Assembly (NCBI GenBank): GCA_902167325.1
Contig: LR632930.1
Coordinates: forward strand, 5,580,001-5,644,000
DNA: 64,000 nucleotides
Source of the DNA: Chitinophaga pinensis
Lineage (GTDB): Bacteria; Bacteroidota; Bacteroidia; Chitinophagales; Chitinophagaceae
Reading direction: 5' to 3'
Below, one piece after another: positions 46,101 through 53,475 of the stretch (within the stretch, counting starts at the first letter, position 1; every line of letters begins with the position of its first letter). Position numbers and translations under genes: made by a program. The notes under the pieces are model-generated. The model made no database searches and was not told the DNA's origin. It saw nothing but the letters and a program-made list of their open reading frames with translations.

Positions 46101-46312
46101 TCGAATACCTCATGTACCAAATCATGTTTGTGAATCGCACTGAGAGTATGTTCACCTTTCTGCAGAGCAAGTTGCGTTATAATACCACATTTAACTTTTT
46201 CGTACCGAAAATATAATGGCTTTTCCAACTTTAAATGAAGAGGAAAGGGAATTCCTAGACTCATCTGATTTTTCGAATTCATAGTACTTATCGGTTTACT
46301 GACCTTTCTCAT
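43115..46312 (-). CDS. SF2 helicase with C-terminal nuclease-like domain
   Basis: The 1065-residue protein has an uncharacterised N-terminal region (1-115). A ResIII/SF2 helicase core (about 117-470) follows with LPTGTGKTE (143-151), FFDEAHH (DEAH at 250-253), FTATPYR (275-281) and motif VI LLQFIGRFARTQEG. A long middle region has no family I can name. A C-terminal domain has ESADIVAVF (D930), FELIHCKYS (E944, K949) and DLFEVCGQAI, resembling restriction-endonuclease-like folds. It is the first gene of the operon, ending 14 bp before the HamA-like ATG. An alternative ATG lies at 46282. It is not part of standard two-gene Hachiman. Confidence 0.8.
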   Translation of the reverse strand: MRKVSKPISTMNSKNQMSLGIPFPLHLKLEKPLYFRYEKVKCGIITQLALQKGEHTLSAIHKHDLVHEVFDDNRFGFQIELKFQKRKYFLKGMPKPLGKSETNDFRINGIGPTGKSLRKAQVGAVHALLAHWSLSSEPATIILPTGTGKTETMFVASLADNATRTLVIVPTIDLKHQITDKLSTWGILRNLGVITGDTPNPSVLMMNSTINNIQDINNVDIVVTTPALIARAQSNIRNELRSAFSHIFFDEAHHIEASEWKELKTLFRELKIVQFTATPYRNDRKPVEGKPVYSYPLSQALKDECFSKISLISVDQRHPKLKDKTIADAAIVRLKQDRQNGWQRHKVMVRTEKKEHAEQLLLNYKEWFPDERIVAVHSETKNKKAIVEQIKNGEYDIVICVDMLKEGFDFPDFKIAAVHKLHKSLGVLLQFIGRFARTQEGLGDASFIVNFADEDLSIELENLLQEGSGWEYVISEIADAKKADAESLLTFLQGCQPYSGFDSPNVELNPKLVYPALSCVCFRCDKVEWKNFKNAFNLNKYALTQPYFNENESLFYFTTQKREKVKWAKTDKMRDQTWDLVVMHFDKQTKLLYVGYSEKLLDIKDLVRCLTGKDAVPLNGDCVFRSFDSIKRLSIVHAGIFKPANHLHRYSRLSGADVTTELTKWKEGKRCQKSDFVGIGFRDGFPVSVGASVKGKIWSPARIGDLKEWKSWCLNIGKLITDETIDSNQLLEDSAEKIQLEEYPNDLIVLATDWSEMLYDKIHKLTIALSETQSVMLSECIIKHDTIQGNRGDFIIFISDQEIPFSIVLGGERGHTVEGLDDCKIAVDGLKANPVLLKKFFEENPPTLFLLNGCTISGSIHTSYNTSISAKIPSDRIEILTWDNVNYRIESLYKNGAVRENSIQEYMMKRLVTAGAKIVFNDDNSGESADIVAVFHQDDLIRFELIHCKYSQQTSGSRSKDLFEVCGQAIISLRFKWKPEELLKHMERRNGTGVLKGKRFYHGDNSDIEAVRKALRYTNVKFEFAIAQPGVKTPDINDEMMNFLGSIYSTVVEMTETQLRCYFNS

Positions 46313-46798
46313 TCGGACGTTTAATCTAAAATAAAAAGTGTCTCAATATTTTGTCTTAATCCTTTGTATGGCTTGTGGTGTGCTTGGTTATAAGCGTTTC
46401 CAACAGCCAATTTAAAAACTGAGAATGTTCGTAAGTACGATCATATTCATGGAACAACTGGCCAATATGCCAGTCGGCGGTATGAAGGATAACCATTACA
46501 ATGTTATATTGCTTTAATAATCAATTCGTTTGGGGCTTCTCGTTTGGGGATATGTGCTAAATTTTCTATTCGACAATTTAACCATAAAAAATTGAATATG
46601 AAAAATGTAGTTTTCGAAGTCGTCTACATTGCAAACATGTTAGTGCAAATAATGTGAACAAAAGTGCCCACAATGTACTCAACTCCTTTATCCTATCCGC
46701 GAGGGAAAACACACGATTACGGGTAGCTAGAACATTCGCTTTTTCTAGCTGTACACATTTTTCTATCTAAATCTTGTCTAAAAATTAAAAACGTAGTT
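46313..46798. other. Divergent intergenic region between the defence operon and the recombinase
   Basis: About 490 bp, AT-rich, no gene. It must contain promoters for both directions. On the minus strand TATTTTAG, one mismatch from TAnnTTTG, lies about 15 nt upstream of the helicase start. No clear operator repeat is visible. Confidence 0.45.
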
Positions 46799-48265
46799 AT
46801 GAAATCAGCCTATTTGTATGTTCGGGTAAGCACCGATGAACAAAAAAGAAAAGGCCACTCCCTTGAAGAACAAGAAGATCGCCTTATAAAACATTGCGAT
46901 ATATATGGTATCCGGGTTAAGGGAATATACCGAGAGGACTATTCCGCAAGGGATTTTAACCGGCCTGAGTGGAAAAAGCTTATAAAAAAGATCCAAAAAA
47001 ATATCCACAGGCCATCTGAAAATATCTTATTCATAAAATGGGACCGCTTTAGCAGAAACATTGAGTACGCTTATCAAATGATAAGAATGTTAAGGGAACT
47101 GAATGTACAGCCTATGGCAATAGATCAGCCGATTGATCTTGAAGTACCGGAAAGTATAGTCATGCTTGCAGTCTATTTATCCATACCGGAAGCGGAGAAC
47201 TGCAGACGTGGCTTAACTACCTCAGACGGCATGCGAAGAGCGAGAAAAATGGGGCGATGGCCGGGAAGAGCGCCTATGGGTTATATGAACCGTACAACTC
47301 CTGAGGGTAAAAAATTAATTATTCCTAAACAACCAGAGGCAGATTATATTAAATGGTCATTTCAACAACTGGCAACGGGGGCTTTTACAATCAGTCAGGT
47401 TAGAAAAATGGCTTGCGTAAATGGATTTCAATGTAGTAAGAATAACTTTTGGAAACTTGTACATAATCCGATCTATTGTGGCATCATTAGAATCCGGGCA
47501 AATCGGAAAGAGGAAGAGCAATTTGTAGAGGCTATCCATGAACCTTTAATCTCACAAAGCTTATTCCACCAGGTTCAACTTATAATAACTAAAGACCGAA
47601 ACAAAAGAGGGAATAAAGATACTTTAAGATCCTTGTTTCCTCTAAGAGGATTTTTATCCTGCCCTTGGTGTGGAGGCAGAATAACCGGTAGCGTTTCACA
47701 GGGAAAGCACCTAAAACATTCCTATTATCACTGTATGGGATACAAGTGCAAAGGTAGATTTAGGGCCGAAGTATTGAATATCCGTTATGAAGAAAAATTA
47801 AAGGAAATACACCTCCGGTCTGAAGTATATGAACTTCTTGGTCTCGTATTGGAAGACGAAAACATTTTTACTAGTCGAAGAGAATATGTAGATGAGCGCA
47901 AAAAAATACTAGATACTATCTCAAAGCAAGAACTTCATATTTCAAAGGCCAGGAAGTACTTTCTGGATGGAAGGATCGACTTTGATGATTTCAGTAAATT
48001 GAAAAAGGAACACAATGAGATATTTGGCCAGTTGAATCATCAGTTAAAGAGTATCACCCAAAAGTTAGCTGGCTGTGATCGTAACGATAATTCGTGGCCC
48101 GACGCCAATTTTAATGTTTCTCAATCCTATAGAGAACAGGATATTAAAGGAAAACGTGATATCATAAGCCTGTTCACACCAGCCGCAATAAACCCTATCA
48201 CAATAAATTTTGACTCTTTAAAAATTAACGACGTCATATCTCTGATTATTGAATACCATACATAG
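46799..48265 (+). CDS. Large serine recombinase
   Basis: The 488-residue protein has the resolvase/invertase catalytic domain at its N-terminus (YVRVSTDEQ, catalytic S11, and KWDRFSRN). A recombinase domain follows (about 165-260, GRWPGRAPMGYMN). A zinc ribbon (CPWCGG, then YHCMGYKCKG) and a C-terminal coiled-coil/helical part complete it. Such enzymes integrate and excise elements. It is the only recombinase seen in the island, although tRNA 3' ends are more typical targets of tyrosine integrases. Confidence 0.93.
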   Translation: MKSAYLYVRVSTDEQKRKGHSLEEQEDRLIKHCDIYGIRVKGIYREDYSARDFNRPEWKKLIKKIQKNIHRPSENILFIKWDRFSRNIEYAYQMIRMLRELNVQPMAIDQPIDLEVPESIVMLAVYLSIPEAENCRRGLTTSDGMRRARKMGRWPGRAPMGYMNRTTPEGKKLIIPKQPEADYIKWSFQQLATGAFTISQVRKMACVNGFQCSKNNFWKLVHNPIYCGIIRIRANRKEEEQFVEAIHEPLISQSLFHQVQLIITKDRNKRGNKDTLRSLFPLRGFLSCPWCGGRITGSVSQGKHLKHSYYHCMGYKCKGRFRAEVLNIRYEEKLKEIHLRSEVYELLGLVLEDENIFTSRREYVDERKKILDTISKQELHISKARKYFLDGRIDFDDFSKLKKEHNEIFGQLNHQLKSITQKLAGCDRNDNSWPDANFNVSQSYREQDIKGKRDIISLFTPAAINPITINFDSLKINDVISLIIEYHT

Positions 48266-48321
48266 TACATGTTGCATCTCACATACTTTGTTTAATCCTT
48301 TTCTAATAAAACGATAAGAAC

Positions 48322-48528
48322 ATGAGTGAATTTCTTTGTAAAAATCAGAGCATTTTTTCAGGTAGAAAAGTATCTGTTGACCAAGCTATTAAACTACTAT
48401 GCCGGAATGGTATAAACGTAAACAGGGAAAAGGCCGAAATAATACTGGATTTCCTTTACTTGATTGCGAGGACATATAAAACGCAAAAGGACATGATAGC
48501 TTCACAGAGTCCGAACCCTAAAGAATGA
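48322..48528 (+). CDS. Small protein encoded beside the serine recombinase
   Basis: The 68-residue product reads MSEFLCKNQSIFSGRKVSVD and then has helices AIKLLCRNGINV and AEIILDFLYLIART. Similar short proteins with an N-terminal CKNQ motif are, to my recollection, widespread in Bacteroidota and often follow a serine recombinase. Databases sometimes mislabel them as sugar-transport subunits. A role as accessory or directionality factor is possible but unproven. It lies 56 bp downstream of the recombinase on the same strand. Confidence 0.65.
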   Translation: MSEFLCKNQSIFSGRKVSVDQAIKLLCRNGINVNREKAEIILDFLYLIARTYKTQKDMIASQSPNPKE

Positions 48529-48675
48529 ATCGAACACCCGATATTAGCCTTTCTATTGCAGTTTGGCTACATCGCAAATCGGGGCTTAAGAATTTCTGAA
48601 AGATCTCGAACACAATTATTGCTCTACAAATGGAGCAATAAAACAGTGCAAATCAGCCTGTTGATTGCATAAAAA

Positions 48676-48705
48676 AAGGAAACGATCAAACCTGATCGTT
48701 TCCTT
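48676..48705 (-). terminator. Terminator of the island-borne tRNA-Leu
   Basis: AAGGAAACGATC (48676-48687) and GATCGTTTCCTT (48694-48705) form a perfect stem. On the minus strand a T-run follows (complement of 48671-48677). Confidence 0.85.
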
Positions 48706-48708
48706 AAG

Positions 48709-48792
48709 TGCGGAGGAAGAGATTCGAACTCTCACACCCTTTCGGGCTCTACCACCTCAAAGTAGCGCGTCTACCAGTTTCGCCACCTCCGC
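48709..48792 (-). tRNA. tRNA-Leu (anticodon GAG), island copy
   Basis: The 84-nt gene folds into a class II tRNA. The acceptor GCGGAGG pairs with CCTCCGC, the anticodon stem is CTACT/GGTAG with GAG at 48756-48758, and a long variable arm and the T-loop TTCGAAT are present. The discriminator is A, and CCA is not encoded. It shares nearly all of its 5' half with the copy at 49243-49326 but differs in the variable arm and 3' end. It lies inside the island. Confidence 0.93.
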
Positions 48793-48901
48793 TGGTGTTA
48801 GGGTCGCAAAAATAGTTTCTTTTCTGATAAAAACATCACTCAACCCGTTATTTTGAGAAATAATATTTCAAATGCTTTGTATACCTAAAAGTTAAAGATG
48901 C

Positions 48902-49159
48902 TTAGGGAATTGGAAACTTTAATGCTTCATTAGCCAATCTCCTTTCCCCATCCCCCTCATTCATTTTTCTACATGAAAAATATGATCTATCTAGGCGTGG
49001 TGGATTTGTTATTGAGAAACCATAAGCTTGAGAAATGAGGTAATATGCCTGCCGAAGACGGTCAGCATACGTAACATCCATGTCAAAAATATTAGCATTA
49101 TCAGCTTCATTGAAAGACAAACTCCTGAATACAGACTTGTCGAAAGTAAACACTCGCAT
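48902..49159 (-). CDS. Small hypothetical protein between the two tRNA-Leu genes
   Basis: The 85-residue product starts MRVFTFDKSVFRSLSFNEAD and continues YADRLRQAYYLISQAYGFSI and NPPRLDRSYFSCRK. This looks protein-like and resembles short Bacteroidota proteins that I cannot name with certainty. It is the only gene between the tRNA copies, so it could be what remains of a second, smaller insertion at the same site. Confidence 0.5.
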   Translation of the reverse strand: MRVFTFDKSVFRSLSFNEADNANIFDMDVTYADRLRQAYYLISQAYGFSITNPPRLDRSYFSCRKMNEGDGERRLANEALKFPIP

Positions 49160-49211
49160 TATTTCAAGTTTAAGTACAAATTCGAAGAAATATTGAAAAT
49201 AACCATAAAAA

Positions 49212-49240
49212 AAGCACCGACTGGAAACCAGCCGGTGCTT
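49212..49240 (-). terminator. Terminator of the right-hand tRNA-Leu
   Basis: AAGCACCGACTGG (49212-49224) pairs with CCAGCCGGTGCTT (49228-49240), and on the minus strand a T-run follows (complement of 49207-49213). It resembles the hairpin at 35045-35073 with compensatory changes. Confidence 0.85.
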
Positions 49241-49241
49241 C

Positions 49242-49256
49242 GTGCGGAAGAGGAGA
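49242..49256. repeat. Right attachment repeat of the island
   Basis: Identical to 35074-35088. It comprises the last 14 nt of the tRNA-Leu gene plus one base. Confidence 0.85.
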
Positions 49257-49326
49257 TTCGAACTCCCAAGCCCTTTCAGGCACTACCACCTCAAAGTAGC
49301 GCGTCTACCAATTTCGCCACCTCCGC
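49243..49326 (-). tRNA. tRNA-Leu (anticodon GAG), integration-site copy
   Basis: The 84-nt class II tRNA has acceptor GCGGAGG/CTTCCGC with one G-U pair, anticodon GAG at 49290-49292, variable arm, T-loop TTCGAAT and discriminator A. CCA is not encoded. Its 5' part belongs to the host chromosome, while its 3' end from the attachment repeat leftward comes from the island. Confidence 0.95.
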
Positions 49327-49379
49327 GTGCGTTGTTGGGGATGCAAAAATAAAGCCTTTTCGTAAATATCCAAATAAAT

Positions 49380-50522
49380 TTATTTCCGTAGCCATATCCG
49401 GAACGTGGTACCCTTGTTTACTTCGGACGATTTCACCGTCAGCCGGCCTTTGTGATAGTCCTGTATGATACGCCTGGCCAGCGAAAGGCCCAGCCCCCAC
49501 CCTCTCTTCTTGGTACTGAAACCGGGGTGGAAGATTTTCTCCTGCAGGCGTGCGGGGATGCCTTTCCCCGTATCGGAAATATCGATAATGAGGTGTGCCG
49601 GATGGTTTTCTATGACGATCTGTATCTGCCCTTTCCCTTCCATAGAGTCCAGCGCATTTTTCAGGAGGTTCTCCACTACCCAGTCGAACAACGTGGGCGA
49701 AATCATGGCCGTTACATCATGCTCCGCCGTCTGCAGCGAGAAGTTCACTTTCTGCGGGGCACGTTTCTTAATATAGGCCATCATGGAGGCCACCTGTTCC
49801 ACTACATTGCGTTCTTCCAGTTTGGGCACACTGCCTATTTTCGAAAAGCGGTCGGTAATCAGTTTGAGGCGGTCTACATCCTTGGCCAGCTCTATGGCCA
49901 GGGACCGCACTTCTTCATGCTCTTTCAGCAGTTCCACCCAGGCTTCCATGGATGATAAGGGTGTACCCAGCTGGTGCGCCGTTTCCTTCGCCATGCCCAC
50001 CCATACCTGGTTCTGAATGGCACGGTTGGTAGATGAAAGTGCGAATAATGTGAGCCCGATGAACAGCGCTACCACCAGCAGCTGAATATAGGGATAGTAG
50101 CGCACCTGGCGGAGAATGAGGGAATCGCCGTAGTAGATATAGTTGTTGGAATGAATATCTACCGTCATCACAAAAGGCGGGTGCTGGTGCCGGAAGTCTT
50201 CAAGCTGCTCTTTAAGAAAATTAGGGTCTTTAATGATCTGCTGTGAATCAATGTTACGGGAATCAATGATACGCCCCTCTTCGTTGGTGAGGATGAGGGG
50301 GATGGTGGTGTTGGTAGTTACGATCTCTACTGCAAGGTTAAAGTTGGCATCCGTAGAGGCCTGCAGGAGTTCGCGGTTGGCTTCCACCCAGGTAGCCACT
50401 TTCTTGGTTTCTTCCTTCTGAATCTTTTCGGTCAGGTTATTCACAAACCAGATGGTCGTTACAATAATAACGACCGCCACTGCAATGAGGGTAAGCGTCC
50501 AACCGGTAAATTGTTTAAACAT
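49380..50522 (-). CDS. Membrane sensor histidine kinase
   Basis: The 380-residue kinase has two membrane helices (about 8-28 and 145-163) around a periplasmic sensor region. The phosphorylation motif AKETAHQLGTPLSS (H183) follows, with the N-box ENLLKNALDSM and G-boxes ISDTGKGIP and GWGLGLSLARRI. The H-box with Q-L-G-T-P is the variant common in Bacteroidota. No response regulator gene adjoins it, so it is an orphan, and the signal is unknown. Confidence 0.92.
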   Translation of the reverse strand: MFKQFTGWTLTLIAVAVVIIVTTIWFVNNLTEKIQKEETKKVATWVEANRELLQASTDANFNLAVEIVTTNTTIPLILTNEEGRIIDSRNIDSQQIIKDPNFLKEQLEDFRHQHPPFVMTVDIHSNNYIYYGDSLILRQVRYYPYIQLLVVALFIGLTLFALSSTNRAIQNQVWVGMAKETAHQLGTPLSSMEAWVELLKEHEEVRSLAIELAKDVDRLKLITDRFSKIGSVPKLEERNVVEQVASMMAYIKKRAPQKVNFSLQTAEHDVTAMISPTLFDWVVENLLKNALDSMEGKGQIQIVIENHPAHLIIDISDTGKGIPARLQEKIFHPGFSTKKRGWGLGLSLARRIIQDYHKGRLTVKSSEVNKGTTFRIWLRK

Positions 50523-50635
50523 CAGGATTTGAATAAAGACTGCAAGCCTTAATAATAAACTAATTTAGTAATATTTGGAGGCTTTGTTGCATATTTGCAA
50601 CGCTAAAAATTTCTTCAAAGCCAAAACATACGCTT

Positions 50636-51676
50636 TTGTCAGCATTGCCATCGGTAGCAGTCGTTATCCTCAACTGGAACGGAAGAGATTTCCTCGGGAA
50701 ATTTCTGCCCTCCGTGTGTGCGTCTGTGTACGGCAATCTGGAAATTTATCTGGCCGACAATGCATCTACCGATGACAGTGTGGCCTTCACCCAACAGCAT
50801 TTCCCTTCGGTAAAGATCATCCGCAACGCCACCAACAGCGGTTTTGCGGGTGGTTATAATGAAGCCCTCCGGCATGTGAAGGCAGATATTTTCGTGCTGC
50901 TGAACCAGGATGTGGAAGTAGAAGCCAACTGGATAGCACCTGTGGTGGAACATATGCAGGCCAATCCGGATATGGCGGCCTGCCAGCCTAAGCTTCGTGC
51001 CTGGCACGACCGGCAAAGCTTCGAATACGCCGGTGCCGCCGGCGGATGGATGGACATCCTCGGGTATACCTTTTGCCGCGGGCGGATACTGTATACAACA
51101 GAAACTGATAACGGGCAATACGACACGCCTCAGGACATATTCTGGGCCAGCGGCGCGGCGCTCTTCATCCGTTCTGCCGCGTATTTCGAAATGGGCGGTT
51201 TCGATCCGTACTTTTTCGCGCATATGGAAGAAGTGGATCTTTGCTGGCGACTGCAGCGGGCGGGGTACCGGATCGGGTACTGTCCACATTCAGTAGTGTA
51301 TCATGTTGGCGGAGGCAGTTTGCCGCAGGGGAACCCGCGGAAGCTGTATCTCAATTTCCGGAACAACCTGATCATGCTGCGTAAAAACCTCCACTTCCAG
51401 GAGCAATGGATCATCCTTTCGCAGCGCCTCGTGCTGGATATGCTGGCTGCGGCTAAAAGCCTGGCGGCAGGCAAACCGAAAGATATGATGGCCATCTTCC
51501 GCGCATACCGCGATTATTACCGCTGGCGGCGCAAAGTGGAGAAAACACTGACGGATACGCTGCCGCGCAAACGGTTGTTTGACCTGCAGGGAGTATTCCA
51601 TGGCATCATGATCTGGCGGTATTATTTCCTGAACCGCCGCAAGTTTTCCGAACTCTCAAAGCCAGGGAAGAAATAA
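50636..51676 (+). CDS. Family 2 glycosyltransferase
   Basis: The 346-residue enzyme has a GT-A fold with VAVVILNWNGRDFL at the N-terminus. The DNASTDDS nucleotide-binding motif, FVLLNQDVEV (the DxD-like metal site) and FDPYFFAHMEEVDLCWR with the catalytic-region E-D/E-V-D-L motif follow. It resembles rhamnosyl- and related glycosyltransferases of cell-surface polysaccharide synthesis. No ATG is available, and the start is a TTG at 50636. It is divergent from the kinase gene. Confidence 0.9.
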   Translation: MSALPSVAVVILNWNGRDFLGKFLPSVCASVYGNLEIYLADNASTDDSVAFTQQHFPSVKIIRNATNSGFAGGYNEALRHVKADIFVLLNQDVEVEANWIAPVVEHMQANPDMAACQPKLRAWHDRQSFEYAGAAGGWMDILGYTFCRGRILYTTETDNGQYDTPQDIFWASGAALFIRSAAYFEMGGFDPYFFAHMEEVDLCWRLQRAGYRIGYCPHSVVYHVGGGSLPQGNPRKLYLNFRNNLIMLRKNLHFQEQWIILSQRLVLDMLAAAKSLAAGKPKDMMAIFRAYRDYYRWRRKVEKTLTDTLPRKRLFDLQGVFHGIMIWRYYFLNRRKFSELSKPGKK

Positions 51677-51708
51677 CCGGGTAATTTGGGATTTGAGAAT
51701 ATACTTTG

Positions 51709-51716
51709 TAAGTTTG
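51709..51716 (+). promoter_or_regulatory. -7 promoter box before the small membrane protein gene
   Basis: TAAGTTTG matches TAnnTTTG and lies 13 nt before the ATG at 51730. The transcript leader would be only a few bases long. Confidence 0.5.
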
Positions 51717-51729
51717 CACAGCGAAAAAA

Positions 51730-51930
51730 ATGTATATGGAGCATACAGTTGAAAATAAGAATGACTTCACCCGTGACTGGGTATCTTCCTCCCGTTTCCT
51801 GTTTTACCTGAAACTGGCTTGTATCCTGGGTTTTGTATTAGGCGGTTGCTATAAACTGTCTGAACACAGATACAAAAAACCGAAAGTAACTGTACCGGAA
51901 AGCTCCCAATACAGCCCGAAATACAAATAA
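51730..51930 (+). CDS. Small single-pass membrane protein
   Basis: The 66-residue protein has a charged N-terminus, one hydrophobic segment (about 23-40, FLFYLKLACILGFVLGGCYK) and a basic, Pro-containing tail. A promoter box just upstream and a strong terminator just downstream support a real monocistronic gene. I do not recognise a family. An alternative start two codons in (51736) is possible. Confidence 0.7.
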   Translation: MYMEHTVENKNDFTRDWVSSSRFLFYLKLACILGFVLGGCYKLSEHRYKKPKVTVPESSQYSPKYK

Positions 51931-51950
51931 TCTCCGGATTGAAAATACAG

Positions 51951-51979
51951 AAGCCGCACTGCACAGTGCGGCTTTTTTT
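51951..51979 (+). terminator. Rho-independent terminator of the small membrane protein gene
   Basis: AAGCCGCAC (51951-51959) pairs with GTGCGGCTT (51966-51974), followed by a run of T to 51979. Confidence 0.9.
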
Positions 51980-52063
51980 ATGCCCTGTTTTGCCGCTTTT
52001 AAGTCCTTTCCCGGGATGATTTTCGTCAGTTTGACCCACTTCTCCTCATGCCATCAAAAAGGA

Positions 52064-52335
52064 GGTTAGAAGGAGTTAAAGAGCAGATTGGATGCATGAA
52101 ACGAGCAGATTGGATGCATGTAATGCGTAGATTAGAAGTAGTTAAATATTAGATTAGAAGGAAGTAAACAGGAGATTAGCAGGAGGTATAGAGCAGATTA
52201 GAAGGTACTAAGTATTAGGTTGCCTGCCTGGAACATACCGGAAAGATACCAGAAACATACCAGTAACCCTGGACTAAAGGTGGACTTGATGCGGATTTGA
52301 TGTGCATTTGATCTGTAGCTGAGTTTTAGCAGATA
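52064..52335. repeat. Degenerate tandem repeat phased at 22 bp, then 11 bp
   Basis: From 52064 seven or eight consecutive blocks of exactly 22 bp follow the pattern GATTAGAAGGAGTTAAA plus five variable bases. The blocks begin at 52064, 52086, 52108, 52130, 52152, 52174, 52196 and 52218. The end of the array continues with 11-bp blocks such as AGATACCAGAA and ACATACCAGTA. From about 52285, 11-bp blocks such as GGATTTGATGT and GCATTTGATCT follow. There are no spacers, so it is not CRISPR, and neither period divides by 3. Otherwise 51980-52473 holds no gene. Confidence 0.8.
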
Positions 52336-52473
52336 TTGGGCATGTGCGTTGAAGATGGTGCGCCTCCAGCCCATGGCAATGGCTTGCGGAGGAGGGTCCT
52401 GCCGGGTAGATTTGGGAGCTGTATGTTTTGAAAATGAATTACTTACAACAAAATATCCTCTTATGGCGGTGGG

Positions 52474-53238
52474 CTATTCCCGTGGGACGGGATCCTGACC
52501 GTTTTTAGTGGGAGCCGTATTGCAGGGAAGCTCCGATGGAAGGAGGAGCAACTTCTTACGGGGGCGCGATTTTGCAACCACTTTATCAGGTACCTGATCT
52601 CCGGTCACGGCAATGATATCCGCCGCATTGTACTGCCGGTTGTAGGAAATGCCGTCTTTGAGGAAGGTTCTTACCTGCAGGGTTACGATAAGGGTGCCTT
52701 TTCCCGGTACGTCAACCGACAGGTCCGCTCCTGTAAATGGCTGCTCCAGGTCGATATGCACCACATCTGCGTCCATACCCGTAACGGTGCGGGTGGTGAA
52801 GTCGATCCGGGTGGCGATGAGTTTTATCTCCATCCTGACAGCATCGCCATAACCAAGCAATTTCTGTGCTTTGATATGCAGCTTCCCTTCCTTGGTGAGA
52901 AGCGGCAACTGGCCGAAGAACTTTTCGATACCGGCGTGCCTGTTGAACCGGAAGCCCTTCAGGCCGGCATGGTTATTTCTGCCCGCGGTAACGATGGTAC
53001 TGTTCATCCGGTTTACGACCTCTCCATCGCAGAAGATGTCGATATCAGGCGCAACTGCATTGCGGATAAAGGCGCCTTTGCGGCTGGCTGCGCCAAACCA
53101 TTTCGCGGCACGGCGGGTATTATCCGTTTGCCGGACTAATTCCGGCATGGAGCGGAGGCAGTGCTTGCCGTTCCGCTTGTAGGCGATAACGTTGCCAACC
53201 CGGCCGCTAAAAGTGATAGCTGAAGTGATGATTCCCAT
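52474..53238 (-). CDS. Hypothetical protein with a basic C-terminus
   Basis: I do not recognise this 254-residue protein. It starts MGIITSAITFSGRVGNVIAY and includes RNGKHCLRSMPELVRQTD. The opening recalls short Bacteroidota proteins with a G-x-I-x-G-x-x-G-x-x-V pattern. The middle is mostly beta-strand-like, and the last 35 residues are Lys/Arg- and Pro-rich. No signal peptide or membrane segment is seen. It stands alone between the repeat array and tRNA-Gly. Confidence 0.65.
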   Translation of the reverse strand: MGIITSAITFSGRVGNVIAYKRNGKHCLRSMPELVRQTDNTRRAAKWFGAASRKGAFIRNAVAPDIDIFCDGEVVNRMNSTIVTAGRNNHAGLKGFRFNRHAGIEKFFGQLPLLTKEGKLHIKAQKLLGYGDAVRMEIKLIATRIDFTTRTVTGMDADVVHIDLEQPFTGADLSVDVPGKGTLIVTLQVRTFLKDGISYNRQYNAADIIAVTGDQVPDKVVAKSRPRKKLLLLPSELPCNTAPTKNGQDPVPRE

Positions 53239-53475
53239 AAGAGAACGATTTTGTTGTAAACTGAATATACGTAAGATGCATTTGAGGGGTGGCAGGGGTG
53301 TATTGGAGGATATTTAAAGCCGCCGCGACCCAATTTCAGTTTGTGCAATGGCAATCGAAGTGAGTTTGAACAATTTCGAAGGCAGCTTCGATCAGGGTTA
53401 GAAGATTTCGAAAATTGCGATACCGGGAATTTCAGGCAGTCAGGAGAATGTAAAAAGGGAGGAATCAACCATCAA
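53239..53475. other. Intergenic stretch, no gene
   Basis: About 240 bp upstream of the hypothetical gene and downstream of tRNA-Gly. I see no coding frame with plausible composition. Confidence 0.4.

Larger units (their letters stand above)
35074..49256. mobile_element. 14.2-kb defence-type genomic island integrated in tRNA-Leu(GAG)
   Basis: The element is bounded by identical 15-bp repeats, the right one inside an intact tRNA-Leu(GAG). Its base composition is clearly more AT-rich than both flanks. Its content fits acquired DNA: a CoiA-like nuclease, a broken AbiGi-like gene, a helicase/nuclease operon, an IS256-family element, a large serine recombinase and an additional tRNA-Leu. No tyrosine integrase or conjugation genes are visible, so it is either mobilised by the serine recombinase or no longer autonomous. 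Confidence 0.8.

Noticed and set aside
52064..52335. CRISPR array
   Set aside because: The 22-bp blocks are contiguous and degenerate, with no conserved repeat separated by unique spacers and no cas genes nearby.
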